Of a stretch of DNA of 64,000 bases, positions 19,974 to 32,460 are shown in pieces. Source of the DNA: Oerskovia enterophila. Its GTDB lineage: Bacteria; Actinomycetota; Actinomycetes; Actinomycetales; Cellulomonadaceae. The stretch's first letter is position 1, and the number at the start of each line of letters is the position of its first letter. The translations under genes were made by a program, and so were the position numbers. The stretch spans positions 1 through 64,000 of the forward strand of contig NZ_MAQA01000002.1 of the NCBI RefSeq assembly GCF_001692445.1, given 5' to 3'. The notes below the pieces were generated by a model. It was given only the letters and a program-made list of their open reading frames with translations, was not told the DNA's origin and did not search any database.

Positions 19974-21155
19974 GTGGCTGACGCGACCGAGCAGAACATC
20001 AACTTTTCCTTCGGCCTGTGGACCGTGGGGTGGACCGGCCAGGACCAGTTCGGCGGAGCCAGCCGCCCCCACCTCGACCCGGCCGAGTCCGTCCGCAAGC
20101 TCGCGGACCTCGGTGCGTGGGGCTTCACGTTCCACGACGACGACGTCGTGCCCTTCGGCTCGGACGACGCGACGCGCGAGCAGCTCCTCGGCGAGGTCAA
20201 GAAGGCCGCCGACGAGACCGGCCTGACCATCGAGATGGTCACGACCAACCTCTTCAGCCACCCCGTCTTCAAGGACGGCGGCCTGACCTCGAACGACCGC
20301 GGCGTGCGCCGCTACGCGCTGCGCAAGGTGCTGCGCAACGTCGACCTCACCGCGTCGCTCGGCGCCAAGACGTTCGTCATGTGGGGTGGCCGCGAGGGCA
20401 CCGAGTACGACGGCGCCAAGGACCTCCACTCCGCGCACGAGCGCTACGCCGAGGGCCTCGACCTCACGGCCGCGTACATCAAGGACCAGGGCTACGACAT
20501 CAAGATCGCGCTCGAGCCCAAGCCCAACGAGCCCCGCGGCGACATCTTCCTCCCGACGATCGGGCACGCGCTCGCGCTCATCGCGCAGCTCGAGCACGGC
20601 GACATCGTGGGCCTCAACCCGGAGACGGGCCACGAGCAGATGGCGGGCCTGAACTACACGCACGGCCTCGCGCAGGCGCTGTGGGCCGGCAAGCTCTTCC
20701 ACATCGACCTCAACGGCCAGCGGTCCATCAAGTTCGACCAGGACCTCGTGTTCGGCCACGGCGACCTGCTCTCCGCGTTCTTCACGGTCGACCTCATCGA
20801 GAACGGCTTCCCCAACGGCGGACCCCGCTACGAGGGCCCCCGCCACTTCGACTACAAGCCCTCGCGCACCGAGAACGAGGTCGGCGTCTGGGACTCCGCC
20901 AAGGCCAACATGGAGACCTACTCGATGCTCGCGCGCAAGTCCGCCGAGTACCGGGCCGACCCCGAGGTCCAGGCCGCGTTCAAGCACTCGGGCGTGTTCG
21001 AGCTCGGCGAGAGCACGCTGGGTGCGGGCGAGTCCGTCGCCGACCTGCTCGCGGACCGCTCGGCCTACGAGGAGTTCGACGTCGAGGCCGCCGCCGAGCG
21101 TGACTTCGGCTTCGTGCGCCTCAACCAGCTCGCGCTCAAGCACCTGATCGGCTGA
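19974..21155 (+). CDS. xylA: Xylose isomerase
   Basis: 393-residue class I (actinobacterial) xylose isomerase that converts D-xylose to D-xylulose in the cytoplasm using two divalent metal ions. Catalytic His is in [11 protein letters not shown] (about residue 54); metal ligands are in [36 protein letters not shown] and [10 protein letters not shown]. Length matches the family. Start is a GTG directly before [10 protein letters not shown] with GAGGAG eight bases upstream. It is followed by xylulokinase after 46 bp on the same strand, forming a xylAB operon. Confidence 0.97.
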   Translation: MADATEQNINFSFGLWTVGWTGQDQFGGASRPHLDPAESVRKLADLGAWGFTFHDDDVVPFGSDDATREQLLGEVKKAADETGLTIEMVTTNLFSHPVFKDGGLTSNDRGVRRYALRKVLRNVDLTASLGAKTFVMWGGREGTEYDGAKDLHSAHERYAEGLDLTAAYIKDQGYDIKIALEPKPNEPRGDIFLPTIGHALALIAQLEHGDIVGLNPETGHEQMAGLNYTHGLAQALWAGKLFHIDLNGQRSIKFDQDLVFGHGDLLSAFFTVDLIENGFPNGGPRYEGPRHFDYKPSRTENEVGVWDSAKANMETYSMLARKSAEYRADPEVQAAFKHSGVFELGESTLGAGESVADLLADRSAYEEFDVEAAAERDFGFVRLNQLALKHLIG

Positions 21156-21201
21156 TGAGGGGCGCAATCGTGCCGGCCGCGGACACGCGCGGGGGTGCAG
21201 C

Positions 21202-22677
21202 ATGAGCGGCGGTCTCGTCGCGGGGGTCGACTCGTCGACGCAGTCCTGCAAGGTCGTCGTCCGTGACGCCGTGACCGGGGCGCTCGTGCGCTCCGGCTCG
21301 GCGTCGCACCCGGACGGCACCGAGGTCTCGCCCGACGCCTGGTGGACGGCGTTCGGGACCGCGGTCCGCGTCGCGGGCGGGCTCGACGACGTCGCGGCCC
21401 TGGCCGTGGGCGGGCAGCAGCACGGCATGGTCGTGCTCGACGCCGACGGCGAGGTGATCCGTCCCGCGCTCCTGTGGAACGACACCCGCTCGGCCGGTGC
21501 CGCGGTCGACCTGATCCGTGAGCTCGGTGCCGGGGACCCCGGCGCCGGCGCCAAGGCATGGGCCGAGGCCGTCGGCTCGGTGCCCGTCGCGTCGCTCACG
21601 GTCACCAAGCTGCGCTGGCTGCGCGACGCCGAGCCGGAGAACGCCGCGCGCGTCGCGGCCGTCGCGCTCCCGCACGACTGGCTGACGTGGCGGATCGCCG
21701 GTTACGGCCCGCGGAGCGAGGGCCTCGAGCCCGACCTCGGCGCGCTCGTGACCGACCGTTCCGACGCGTCGGGGACGGGCTACTTCGACGCCTCGGCCGA
21801 GGACGGGCGCGGTGCGTACCGCACCGACCTGCTTGAGCTCGCGCTCGGACGCTCCGACGTGGTGCTGCCCCGGGTCCTCGGCCCGGGGGAGGACGGCGGG
21901 GTGGCCTCGGCCACCGTCGCCGGTGCCGCGGTGAGCGGCGGGGCCCTGATCGGGCCCGGTGCGGGCGACAACGCGGCCGCGGCCCTGGGGCTCGGCATGG
22001 GCGCCGGCGACGTCGCGGTCTCGATCGGGACCTCGGGCGTCGTCTCGGCGATCGCCACGTCGGCCACGGCCGACGCGAGCGGGCTCGTCAACGGCTTCGC
22101 CGACGCCACGGGCAACTACCTGCTGCTCGGGGTGACCCTCAACGCGAGCCGCGTCCTCGACGCGACCGCGCGGGTGCTGGGCGTGGACCACGCGGGCCTG
22201 TCCCGGCTCGCGCTCCAGGCGCCCACGGGGGCCGACGGGCTCGTGCTCGTCCCGTTCCTCGAGGGCGAGCGCACGCCCAACCGTCCCGACGCGAGCGGCA
22301 CGCTGCACGGAATACGGCTGTCCACCATGACGCCCGAGCACCTCGCGCGGGCGTCGGTCGAGGGCATGCTGTGCGGTCTGGCCGACGGCCTCGACGCCCT
22401 GCGTGAGCAGGGGGTCCGGGTCGAGCGGCTGCTGCTGATCGGCGGCGGCGCGCAGTCCGAGGCGGTCCGGCGCATCGCGCCGCAGGTCTTCGGCCTGCCC
22501 GTCTCGGTCCCCGAGCCGGGCGAGTACGTGGCCGACGGCGCCGCTCGCCAGGCAGCCTGGGTGCTGTCGGGTGCGGCGGAGGCCCCGAGGTGGGAGACGT
22601 CGTCGAGCAGCGACTACGACGCGGCTCCCGAGCCCGGGACCCGTGCGCAGTACGCGGCGGTGCGCGACCTGACCTGA
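21202..22677 (+). CDS. xylB: Xylulokinase
   Basis: 491-residue FGGY-family kinase that phosphorylates D-xylulose to xylulose 5-phosphate for the pentose phosphate pathway. N-terminal lobe with [22 protein letters not shown] and [11 protein letters not shown] bind substrate; the catalytic Asp lies in [17 protein letters not shown]-binding GTSGVVSAI and the C-terminal [11 protein letters not shown] motif are present. Direct operon partner of xylA. Confidence 0.94.
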   Translation: MSGGLVAGVDSSTQSCKVVVRDAVTGALVRSGSASHPDGTEVSPDAWWTAFGTAVRVAGGLDDVAALAVGGQQHGMVVLDADGEVIRPALLWNDTRSAGAAVDLIRELGAGDPGAGAKAWAEAVGSVPVASLTVTKLRWLRDAEPENAARVAAVALPHDWLTWRIAGYGPRSEGLEPDLGALVTDRSDASGTGYFDASAEDGRGAYRTDLLELALGRSDVVLPRVLGPGEDGGVASATVAGAAVSGGALIGPGAGDNAAAALGLGMGAGDVAVSIGTSGVVSAIATSATADASGLVNGFADATGNYLLLGVTLNASRVLDATARVLGVDHAGLSRLALQAPTGADGLVLVPFLEGERTPNRPDASGTLHGIRLSTMTPEHLARASVEGMLCGLADGLDALREQGVRVERLLLIGGGAQSEAVRRIAPQVFGLPVSVPEPGEYVADGAARQAAWVLSGAAEAPRWETSSSSDYDAAPEPGTRAQYAAVRDLT

Positions 22678-22696
22678 GGTCGGGTGCCGTGGCCGG

Positions 22697-22730
22697 AAGG
22701 GCCGTCGTTCCTCCAGGGACGACGGCCCTT
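22697..22730. terminator. Hairpin terminator after xylAB
   Basis: AAGGGCCGTCG (22697-22707) pairs perfectly with 22720-22730 around a 12-nt loop, between convergent xylB and the YcnI-like gene. Confidence 0.75.
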
Positions 22731-22745
22731 CGTCCGTCTCGTGGC

Positions 22746-23372
22746 TCACCGCCTCCGTCGGCGCACCCACCAGGTGCCCGTCGCTGCCGCCACGAGCGTC
22801 GACGCACCCACCACGGCGAGCGTCTGCGACAGGCTGGCGCCGCCACCTGCCGAGGCGACCGGCTGGGCCGGCCGCGGGACGAGCGTCGCGCTGGTCGCGA
22901 CGAAGCTCGGTGCGGGATGCGCTGCGGAGGGATCGACGTCGACCCAGTCGGTCGAGCCCTCGGTGCAGGTCTGCGTCGTCGGGAACACGAAGGCCTGGCC
23001 GACGTCGCCCGTGATCGTGGCGACGAGCTCGAACCGCGCGGGCGTGCCGTCCTCGACCGGGGTCCCGGACCAGCGCACCGAGGCCCCGTCCTGGGTCGAG
23101 GACCAGCCGTCCGGCTGCGTCGTCGAGATCGCCTCGACCCCGTCGGGCAGCGAGACGTCGAGAGCCGTGGTGGGCTGCCCGTCGCACCCGTGCTCGAACG
23201 AGAAGGTGAGCGTGGTCGTGCCGTCCCCGTTCGGCGCCGCGGTCTCGAGCAGGACGTGCGCCGAGGCTCCGTGGGCCCCGGACACGCAGAGCAGAGCGCT
23301 CAGACCGAGGACCGCGGCCGAGCGCGCCACGAGGCGGGCGTACGAGGACCGCGGCCGACCGGTGAACGTCAC
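22746..23372 (-). CDS. YcnI-like (DUF1775) copper-binding membrane-anchored protein
   Basis: 208-residue exported protein. A signal peptide ends at ASA|H, so the mature protein would begin with His (HVLLETAAP), the residue that forms the copper site in YcnI. The DUF1775 domain spans about 38-165 (TTLTFSFEHGCDGQPT, FVFPTTQTCTEGSTDW), followed by a linker and one transmembrane helix with an RRRR stop-transfer tail. It starts at a GTG that overlaps the stop of the CopC-CopD gene (GTGA), so the two are translationally coupled. Last gene of the copper operon. Confidence 0.85.
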   Translation of the reverse strand: MTFTGRPRSSYARLVARSAAVLGLSALLCVSGAHGASAHVLLETAAPNGDGTTTLTFSFEHGCDGQPTTALDVSLPDGVEAISTTQPDGWSSTQDGASVRWSGTPVEDGTPARFELVATITGDVGQAFVFPTTQTCTEGSTDWVDVDPSAAHPAPSFVATSATLVPRPAQPVASAGGGASLSQTLAVVGASTLVAAATGTWWVRRRRR

Positions 23373-25048
23373 GAGACCACCTCCACGGGGAGCGAGACGA
23401 CCGGGTTGTCGTACGTCGACGTGCGGACGCTGACGGCCACGTCCCACGTCCCGGCCAGCGGGAGGTCGATCGAGGCGAGGTACGTCCCCGGACCCGTGCG
23501 GGTCAGGGTCGGGGTGAACGGTCCGATCCCCAGCTCTGCCTGGGTCGTCCGGACCTCCGGCAGCGCGACGGGCTCGAGCGGGGCGCCGTCGGCGTCGAGC
23601 AGCGTCAGCTCGAGCGAGTTGATGCCCAGCGCGCCCGGGGTGACCCTGGCCTGGAGCGACCCGGTCCCCAGAGGTTCGTCGAACACCTGCGACCGCGGTG
23701 CGGCGGACTCCGGCGGCGTCGCGCTCGCCGGGACCGGGCTCTGCGAGACGAGCACCCCGGTCACCCCCAGGAGGACGACGAGCAGCACGGCCTCGGTCGC
23801 GACGGTCCGGCGCAGGCGCCCCAGGCCGACGGGGTCGGAGGTGATGTGCGGGACGAGCAGGTACCGGTTCCACGCGGCGATCACCACGAGGACGAGTGCG
23901 AGGCCGACCTTGACCAGGAGCGTTCGTCCGTACCCCGTGGTCAGCAGGGCGTCGAGCGAGCCGAGGATGCGCCAGGCGAGGAGGATCCCGGTCAGTGCGA
24001 GCGCGAGGACGAGCCAAGCGCCCACGCCCGAGAAGCGCACGACCGTGCGGGCGGCGCGCTGGGCCGACGCGCCCGAGGACCTGGACAGCAGGAGGCAGAG
24101 GCCCACGATGCCGCCGAACCAGACGGCTCCGACGACCACGTGCAGGACGTCCGCGCCGAGCACGAGCCAGACGGGACCGAACGTGCGGGTGTGTCCCACG
24201 ACCGAGAGCGAGGTCACCGCCAGCGCGGCGCCGCCGAGCGCCGCGGGGAGCGGCCATCGCGCGCGCGTCGCGCTCCCCGCCCGGGGACACGCCAGGACGG
24301 CCACTGCTAGGCCCGTCAGGCCGAGGAAGGCGGCCAGCGCCGACTCGGACGTCAGCGACGCACGCCAGAACGACGAGTCGACCAGGGCGCTCGCGCCCCG
24401 TCCGCCCTGCCAGAGCGCCGTGACCGGGACGGACACGAGCAGAGCCGCTCCGGCGCAGGTCGCGAGCAGGCGACGGGTCCGCTGGAGCCGACGGCGGAGC
24501 GTGGGCATGGCCCCGGGAGTCGCGTCGAGCAGGAGGAGCTCGAACGCCACGAGTCCGCCCACCCCGAGCGTCCCTGCATAGACGACGGCCTGCGCGACCT
24601 GACGCAGGACGGTCACCGCGGGCGAGGCCGGGTCGGCAGGGGCGGCTGCGACGCTGGTGCTGGGGGCGCCGACCGAGAACGTGAGAGCGCCCGCGACCGG
24701 GTGGGTGTCACCGGACGTGACGCGCCAGCTCACGACGTACGTCCCGTCGTCGAGATCGCCGGGCACCGCGATCTCGACACGGGAGTCGACGGCGCCGGCC
24801 GTGATGGGGATCGTGCTGCCTGCGGCGTCGAGCAGGGCGATGCCGTCGGGGACGACCTGGACGGGCTCGTTGAAGGTCAGGGTCAGCCGGGCCGGGGGCT
24901 CCTCGAGGACGGTGCCGTCCCGAGGATCGGTGTCGACGATCACGGCGTGGGCCGTGGCCGGGGTGGCCGATGCGAGCATCAGCACCACCCCGGCCACGGC
25001 CGCCACGACGAACGCCACCGCCCCGCGCACAGCGCGGGAGAGGTCCAT
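23369..25048 (-). CDS. CopC-CopD fusion, copper import/resistance protein (YcnJ-like)
   Basis: 559-residue fusion. Signal peptide to ATA|H, then a CopC domain (about 36-130) whose mature N-terminus is His, with the C-terminal copper ligand region DTHPVAGALTFSVG. An eight-helix CopD membrane domain follows (about 155-430), then a C-terminal extracytoplasmic beta-sandwich (about 440-559, SLQARVTPGALGINSLEL) as in YtkA/YcnJ-type proteins. CopCD proteins take up or deliver copper across the membrane. Coupled to YcnI-like genes on both sides (8-nt gap upstream, 4-nt overlap downstream). Confidence 0.88.
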   Translation of the reverse strand: MDLSRAVRGAVAFVVAAVAGVVLMLASATPATAHAVIVDTDPRDGTVLEEPPARLTLTFNEPVQVVPDGIALLDAAGSTIPITAGAVDSRVEIAVPGDLDDGTYVVSWRVTSGDTHPVAGALTFSVGAPSTSVAAAPADPASPAVTVLRQVAQAVVYAGTLGVGGLVAFELLLLDATPGAMPTLRRRLQRTRRLLATCAGAALLVSVPVTALWQGGRGASALVDSSFWRASLTSESALAAFLGLTGLAVAVLACPRAGSATRARWPLPAALGGAALAVTSLSVVGHTRTFGPVWLVLGADVLHVVVGAVWFGGIVGLCLLLSRSSGASAQRAARTVVRFSGVGAWLVLALALTGILLAWRILGSLDALLTTGYGRTLLVKVGLALVLVVIAAWNRYLLVPHITSDPVGLGRLRRTVATEAVLLVVLLGVTGVLVSQSPVPASATPPESAAPRSQVFDEPLGTGSLQARVTPGALGINSLELTLLDADGAPLEPVALPEVRTTQAELGIGPFTPTLTRTGPGTYLASIDLPLAGTWDVAVSVRTSTYDNPVVSLPVEVVS

Positions 25049-25056
25049 GGCCGATC

Positions 25057-25776
25057 TCAGCCCTGGCTGCGGCGGCCGCGCACGAACGCGGCCCCACCCA
25101 GGGCGAGCCCTGCGGCGCCGAGGACGACGGCGACCCACGACAGGACGAGGGGCGTCGAGGACGGTTCGGCGGGCGCCGCCGCGGCCTCGACGGTCGCGGA
25201 CTCGTCGGAGACCGTCTCGGTCTCGCCGTGCGCGGCCTCGTCCTTCGCAGCCGTGACGGTCAGGACCGGTGCGGGCAGGTCGAGGTCGTGAGGGTCCTCG
25301 CCCTCCGCCGCGACCTGCACCCAGGCGGACTCGCCCTCCTGGCAGGTCTGGACGGTCGGGAAGACGAGGGTCTCGCCGACCGTGTCGGGGAGCTTGGTCG
25401 AGAGGACGAGGGCGTCCCGGTAGCCGTCGGGCAGCGGGGACCTCGCGGTGTAGACGATCTCGCCCACGCGCTCGGTGAGCTGGCCGCCATGACCGTCGTC
25501 GATCGGGGTCGCGAGCGTCACCATGACCTTCTCGACGTCCCAGCCGGGGTTGACCGTGGGGGTGACGCTCGTGATCGGCTCGGGGATCTGGATGGACACC
25601 TTCGTGGTCGCGGACTCCCCGCAGCCGTGCGGGACGCCGAAGGTCAGCAGGGCGTAGGAGCCCGCGGTGGTCGTGTCGGGGTCGACCGACACGTGGGCGG
25701 ACGCGCCGCTCGCACCGAGCGCGAGGAGCGTGGTCGTCGCCGCGGCGACGGTGAGGAGCTGGAGTGGACGCTTCAT
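25057..25776 (-). CDS. YcnI-like (DUF1775) copper-binding protein, first gene of the copper operon
   Basis: 239-residue exported protein with signal peptide to ASA|H (mature HVSVDPDTTTAG), DUF1775 domain about 28-160 (LLTFGVPHGCGESATT, LVFPTVQTCQEGESAW), an acidic linker and a C-terminal transmembrane helix before RGRRSQG. It binds copper at the outer face in characterised homologues. An upstream GTG (12 nt earlier, at 25788) lies closer to GGAAGG and may be the true start; the difference is four residues before the signal peptide. It is homologous to, but clearly different from, the DUF1775 gene at the operon end. Confidence 0.87.
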   Translation of the reverse strand: MKRPLQLLTVAAATTTLLALGASGASAHVSVDPDTTTAGSYALLTFGVPHGCGESATTKVSIQIPEPITSVTPTVNPGWDVEKVMVTLATPIDDGHGGQLTERVGEIVYTARSPLPDGYRDALVLSTKLPDTVGETLVFPTVQTCQEGESAWVQVAAEGEDPHDLDLPAPVLTVTAAKDEAAHGETETVSDESATVEAAAAPAEPSSTPLVLSWVAVVLGAAGLALGGAAFVRGRRSQG

Positions 25777-25915
25777 GATCTGAGGCACAGGCCTTCCGTG
25801 GTGGGACGCAGGGTCGCTCGGGGCGCCGCACGGACGAGAGCCGTCGCGGCGCCGGCCGTCGCCGGGCACGTGCCCGGGCGGCAGGGAGCGGATCGCGGCT
25901 GGGCCGCGATCGAGG

Positions 25916-26473
25916 TCAAGGTGCTGCTGCGAGGACCACGACGGGAGGGGCTCTGCCCCGGACCGACCCACGGCCCGGGGCCGTGAGGACGGGAACGACC
26001 AGAGGGAGGAAGAGGGGGTTGCGCCCGCGGGCGAGAGGGAGAGGCACGGCCCTGGGGACCGAGCGCATCGTGAGCCACGACCACAGTGCCCACAGCACGC
26101 GGTCGGCGTGGGTCAGGAACACCGAGACCACGAGCGTCGCCACCACGTGGGCGGCCAGCATCACCTCGGGGCGGTCCGAGGCGTGCGCGTGCGCCGGCGC
26201 GGAGGCGCTCGAGAGCAGGGCGCACTGCTCGAACGTGTAGTGGAAGGCGAGCTGGCCCAGACCCAGGACGCCCAGGAGGTACGGGAGCGCCACCCGACGC
26301 CCGACGAGCGAGCGGAGCAGCACGGCCGTGACCATCACGAGCACGACCACGGGAACGGCCCCCGGGGGCGCACCGCCGGCCAGCCCGTGCGAGACCAGGG
26401 ACAGCCCGACGACCGCGGTGGCGAGCAACCCTGCTCGAACCCCGCGCAGCAGACCGACACCCGGCGACAGCAC
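25916..26473 (-). CDS. Membrane protein upstream of the copper operon
   Basis: 185-residue integral membrane protein, about five hydrophobic helices, starting at GTG. The loop after the third helix contains HAHASDRPE, with spaced histidines that could bind metal. It lies 140 bp upstream of the copper operon on the same strand. Similar short membrane proteins accompany YcnI/CopCD genes in other actinobacteria, which suggests a part in copper handling, but no named family is recognised. Confidence 0.65.
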   Translation of the reverse strand: MLSPGVGLLRGVRAGLLATAVVGLSLVSHGLAGGAPPGAVPVVVLVMVTAVLLRSLVGRRVALPYLLGVLGLGQLAFHYTFEQCALLSSASAPAHAHASDRPEVMLAAHVVATLVVSVFLTHADRVLWALWSWLTMRSVPRAVPLPLARGRNPLFLPLVVPVLTAPGRGSVRGRAPPVVVLAAAP

Positions 26474-26609
26474 GCGACGACTGTAGCGGGCGGATCGCCG
26501 GAGAGGGACCCCTTGTCCACGAACGTCCGTACCGACGGCCGCACGGTCGTCCCGGCTGTCCGCGAGCGTCCGGACGCCCCGCCGTCGGGCCGTCCGGACG
26601 CGACCGGCT

Positions 26610-29940
<3,331 letters not shown>

Positions 29941-29998
29941 GACCGAGGTTCTCCATCCCACTGCTCGCGGCTGAGATCGACCATTCTGCGGGAGGACC

Positions 29999-30019
29999 GG
30001 GGCCTTGCCGCAAGGCCCC
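29999..30019 (-). promoter_or_regulatory. Rifamycin-associated element (RAE)
   Basis: On the minus strand this reads GGGGCCTTGCGGCAAGGCCC plus one C: 9-bp perfect arms around CGG. It matches the conserved inverted repeat GGGGCTTGCGGCAAG... known upstream of rifamycin-inducible resistance genes in actinobacteria. It sits just after a plausible -35/-10 pair (TTCACC 30053-30048, TATAGC 30031-30026, 16 bp apart) and ends 58 bp before helR. Confidence 0.85.
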
Positions 30020-30111
30020 CCGTGCGCTATATCTTGAGAGTGGAAGGGGTGAACGCTCCCCGTTCCCGGACCCTCTCGCCCGCAGCGCTCTCCCTCTGCC
30101 AGGATGCACGG

Positions 30112-30648
30112 ATGGTGCATCCCATCGAGCTGGTCCCCGTCGACGCCGAGACCTTCGACGACCTCGATCCGGGCGAGGACTCCCCGGCCACGGAGACGGC
30201 TGAGCCCGCGCCCCCGAGGCCCCGCGGTCGCCGGGTCTTCCCCCTCCTGGCGGTCGGGATCCTGCTGGGCGGGGTCTCGTACGTGCTGAGGATCCTGGCC
30301 CAGGTGTTCCAGGCGCACGCGGTCGACAGGTTCGGCAACCAGGACCTCTCGACGTGGCAGTACGCTGCCGGCAACGGTGCGGCCACGGCGCACGTCCTGA
30401 CCGCCGCAGGGGGAGCCGCGGTGCTGACCGTGACGGTGCTCCGAGCAGCGCGCGCCCTGGACGCCCTGGGGCGGTCCGACGCTGGCGGGTCCCACCAGCG
30501 CCCCGGTTCCCGGTGGCTCGTCGTCGTGGTGGCCTGCGTCGTCGTGGTGGCCGTCATCGTCGCCAACGCCTTCCCGCAGGTCGGCGCACCGGGTCGAGTG
30601 ATCGTCCAGGACGTCCAGTCCGGTCAGCTCTCGATCGTCGGCGGCTGA
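30112..30648 (+). CDS. Small membrane protein of unknown function
   Basis: 178-residue protein: acidic N-terminal segment (VDAETFDDLDPGED) followed by about three to four transmembrane helices (about residues 40-60, 80-110, 135-155) and a short extracytoplasmic tail. Start at the ATG before VHPIELVPV. It diverges from helR, so the two share a 171-bp control region. No family recognised. Confidence 0.6.
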   Translation: MVHPIELVPVDAETFDDLDPGEDSPATETAEPAPPRPRGRRVFPLLAVGILLGGVSYVLRILAQVFQAHAVDRFGNQDLSTWQYAAGNGAATAHVLTAAGGAAVLTVTVLRAARALDALGRSDAGGSHQRPGSRWLVVVVACVVVVAVIVANAFPQVGAPGRVIVQDVQSGQLSIVGG

Positions 30649-30692
30649 CCCGTCGAGCCGTTCCTCCTGGCGACCTGACCGAGTCCCGCGGG

Positions 30693-31268
30693 TCAGACCC
30701 CGCCCGCGAACCCCGTCTGACGCCACGCCTCGTAGATCGCGATCGACGCGCTGTTGGTGAGGTTGAGCGACCGTCGCCCGGGCAGCATGGGGATCTTGAC
30801 CTGGTCGGTGATGCGCGGGTGGGCCAGGACCTCGTCGGGCAGTCCCGTGGGCTCGGGGCCGAACAGCAGCACGTCGCCCGGGCGGTACTCGACGTCGGTG
30901 TGCCGGGTCGTGGCCTTGGTCGTGAACGCGAAGACGCGGGCCTCGGGCATCGACGCGAGCGCGGCCTCGAGGTCGGCGTGCACCTCCATCGCGGCGAGGT
31001 CGTGGTAGTCCAGGCCCGCCCGGCGGAGCTTGGGCTCGTCGAGGTCGAAGCCCAGCGGCTCGACCAAGTGCAGGCGGGCGCCGGTCACGGCTGCGAGGCG
31101 GATCGCGTTGCCCGTGTTGCCGGGGATGCGGGGCTCGAAGAACACGAGGTGGGGGAGCGTCGGGGCCGGGCGCTCGGCGTCGGTGCCGAGGTGCGGTCGC
31201 CAGTCCTCCGCACCGGTGACCCCGGGCGAAGGTGCGGGCGCGGAAGTGGTGGGTGCGTCGTCGGGCAT
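30693..31268 (-). CDS. trmL: tRNA (cytidine/uridine-34-2'-O)-methyltransferase TrmL
   Basis: 191-residue SPOUT (knotted) methyltransferase that uses S-adenosylmethionine to methylate the ribose of the wobble base of tRNA-Leu. Hallmarks are FFEPRIPGNTGNAIRLAA near the N-terminus of the domain, LLFGPEPTGLP for cofactor binding and the knot motif IPMLPGRRSLNLTNSASIAI near the C-terminus. It carries an extra disordered stretch of about 35 residues at the N-terminus, so a later start is possible. Separated from the dehydrogenase upstream by two hairpins. Confidence 0.9.
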   Translation of the reverse strand: MPDDAPTTSAPAPSPGVTGAEDWRPHLGTDAERPAPTLPHLVFFEPRIPGNTGNAIRLAAVTGARLHLVEPLGFDLDEPKLRRAGLDYHDLAAMEVHADLEAALASMPEARVFAFTTKATTRHTDVEYRPGDVLLFGPEPTGLPDEVLAHPRITDQVKIPMLPGRRSLNLTNSASIAIYEAWRQTGFAGGV

Positions 31269-31300
31269 GGTCTCGATTCTCCCACCGCCGCGGGAGACCA

Positions 31301-31346
31301 GTTGTCAGAAGTGAGCCGGTGTAGGGCCCGGCTCACTTCTGACAAC
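31301..31346. repeat. 46-bp hairpin, copy 1 of the TTGTCAGAAG element
   Basis: GTTGTCAGAAGTGAGCCGG at 31301-31319 pairs perfectly (19 bp) with 31328-31346 around an 8-nt loop. The second copy 18 bp further on has the same length and end sequences. Confidence 0.9.
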
Positions 31347-31364
31347 CTGTCGGTGCGGCACCAC

Positions 31365-31410
31365 GTTGTCAGAAGCGGAGCGGGGTATGCCCCGGCTCGC
31401 TTCTGACAAC
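31365..31410. repeat. 46-bp hairpin, copy 2 of the TTGTCAGAAG element
   Basis: Same outer stem GTTGTCAGAAGC / GCTTCTGACAAC, different inner stem and loop. The two lie between the stop of the 2-hydroxyacid dehydrogenase gene and the trmL start and could end transcription of the long sugar operon before trmL. Confidence 0.88.
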
Positions 31411-31427
31411 CGATCGGGGGAAGGACC

Positions 31428-32453
31428 TCAGCCCGTCCGCGTGAGCGCGGCCGCGTCGACCTCGTGCTGCAGCGGTTCGCCCGCGAGGAAGCGCCCGATC
31501 TCCTCGACCACGATCGCCCCCTGGCGCAGCCGACCCTGGACCGTCGCGGCCGCGTGGTGCGGCGTGAGCAGCACGTTCGGCAGGGTCCGCAGCGGGTGGT
31601 CGACGGGCAGCGGTTCGGCGTCGAACACGTCGAGCGCCGCGTCGATCCGTCCGCTCGCGACCTCGCGCAGCAGCGCGTCCTCGTCGGTCAGCCACGACCG
31701 GGCGGTGTTGACGAGACCGGCGCCGTCGGGCATGAGCGCGAGCTCGCGCGCCCCGACCAGGTGGTGCGTCTCGGGCAGCGTGGGCGCGTGGACCATGGTG
31801 ATGCGGCTCGTCGAGAGCAGATCGTCGAGGCTCACCAGCGCGACGCCCAGGGCCCGGGCGTCCGCGGCCGACAGCGTCGGGTCCGCGACCACGACCTCGG
31901 CCCCGAGCGCGCGCAGCATGGTGATCGCCGCCCGTCCGGTCCGGGACGCGCCGATCACGCCGACACGCGTGCCGGCGATCTCGTACCGCGGTGGCGCGTC
32001 CTCGGCGTCCTCCCACGAGGCGCCCGACGCGAGACCGTGGTGGAACCGCGGGAGCTGGTGCAGCAGGGCCATGGCGAACACGACCGACACCTCGCCGACC
32101 GACTGCGCCATGCCCTGCCCGGCCTGCGTCACGCGCACGCCGCGCGCGAACAGCTCGGGCGTGACGAACGGCTTGACGCTCGCGCCCGTGTGCGCGACCA
32201 GGCGCAGGCCCGGCATGCGGTCGAGCAGCGCGGCGTCGAGGCGCGGCGTGCCCCACGAGATGACGAGCACCTCCGCCCGCGAGGGGCCCGACGACGCAGC
32301 GCCCGTCCGGGCGTCGAGCGTCGCCCCCAGCGTGGCCGGGTCGTCGACGAGCAGGACGTCGGTCAGCGTGCCCAGCGTCTCCCACGCCGCGGGCGAGAAG
32401 AACTCGGCCCGCAGCGTGGGGGAGACGCTGACGACGCTCGCGATGCGGCTCAT
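31428..32453 (-). CDS. D-2-hydroxyacid dehydrogenase
   Basis: 341-residue NAD(P)-dependent dehydrogenase of the D-isomer-specific family. Nucleotide-binding GVIGASRTG (about residues 163-171) and the Arg/Glu/His catalytic set are present: Arg in NTARSWLTDEDAL, Glu in DVFDAEPLPVD, His in LTPHHAAA. Likely reduces or oxidises a keto/hydroxy acid that arises in the sugar-acid pathway of this operon. It is the last gene of the run that begins at 39496; the upstream DHDPS-like gene ends 7 nt before it. Confidence 0.88.
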   Translation of the reverse strand: MSRIASVVSVSPTLRAEFFSPAAWETLGTLTDVLLVDDPATLGATLDARTGAASSGPSRAEVLVISWGTPRLDAALLDRMPGLRLVAHTGASVKPFVTPELFARGVRVTQAGQGMAQSVGEVSVVFAMALLHQLPRFHHGLASGASWEDAEDAPPRYEIAGTRVGVIGASRTGRAAITMLRALGAEVVVADPTLSAADARALGVALVSLDDLLSTSRITMVHAPTLPETHHLVGARELALMPDGAGLVNTARSWLTDEDALLREVASGRIDAALDVFDAEPLPVDHPLRTLPNVLLTPHHAAATVQGRLRQGAIVVEEIGRFLAGEPLQHEVDAAALTRTG

Positions 32454-32460
32454 CGGGGAA

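Noticed and set aside
23369-25831. An 820-codon reading of the CopC-CopD gene with a longer N-terminus
   Set aside because: The extra upstream codons overlap the YcnI-like gene and translate to Arg/Pro-rich sequence; the signal peptide begins at the internal ATG at 25048.
26568-26600. Two CGTCCGGACG palindromes near the copper operon and aldo/keto reductase
   Set aside because: Short GC-only palindromes are expected often at this base composition; they do not resemble a known copper operator. They could be part of a terminator for the reductase gene.
30022-30111. Upstream extension of the membrane protein gene at 30.1 kb
   Set aside because: The added 30 codons would run through the helR promoter region and carry no hydrophobic or conserved feature; the ATG at 30112 is preferred.
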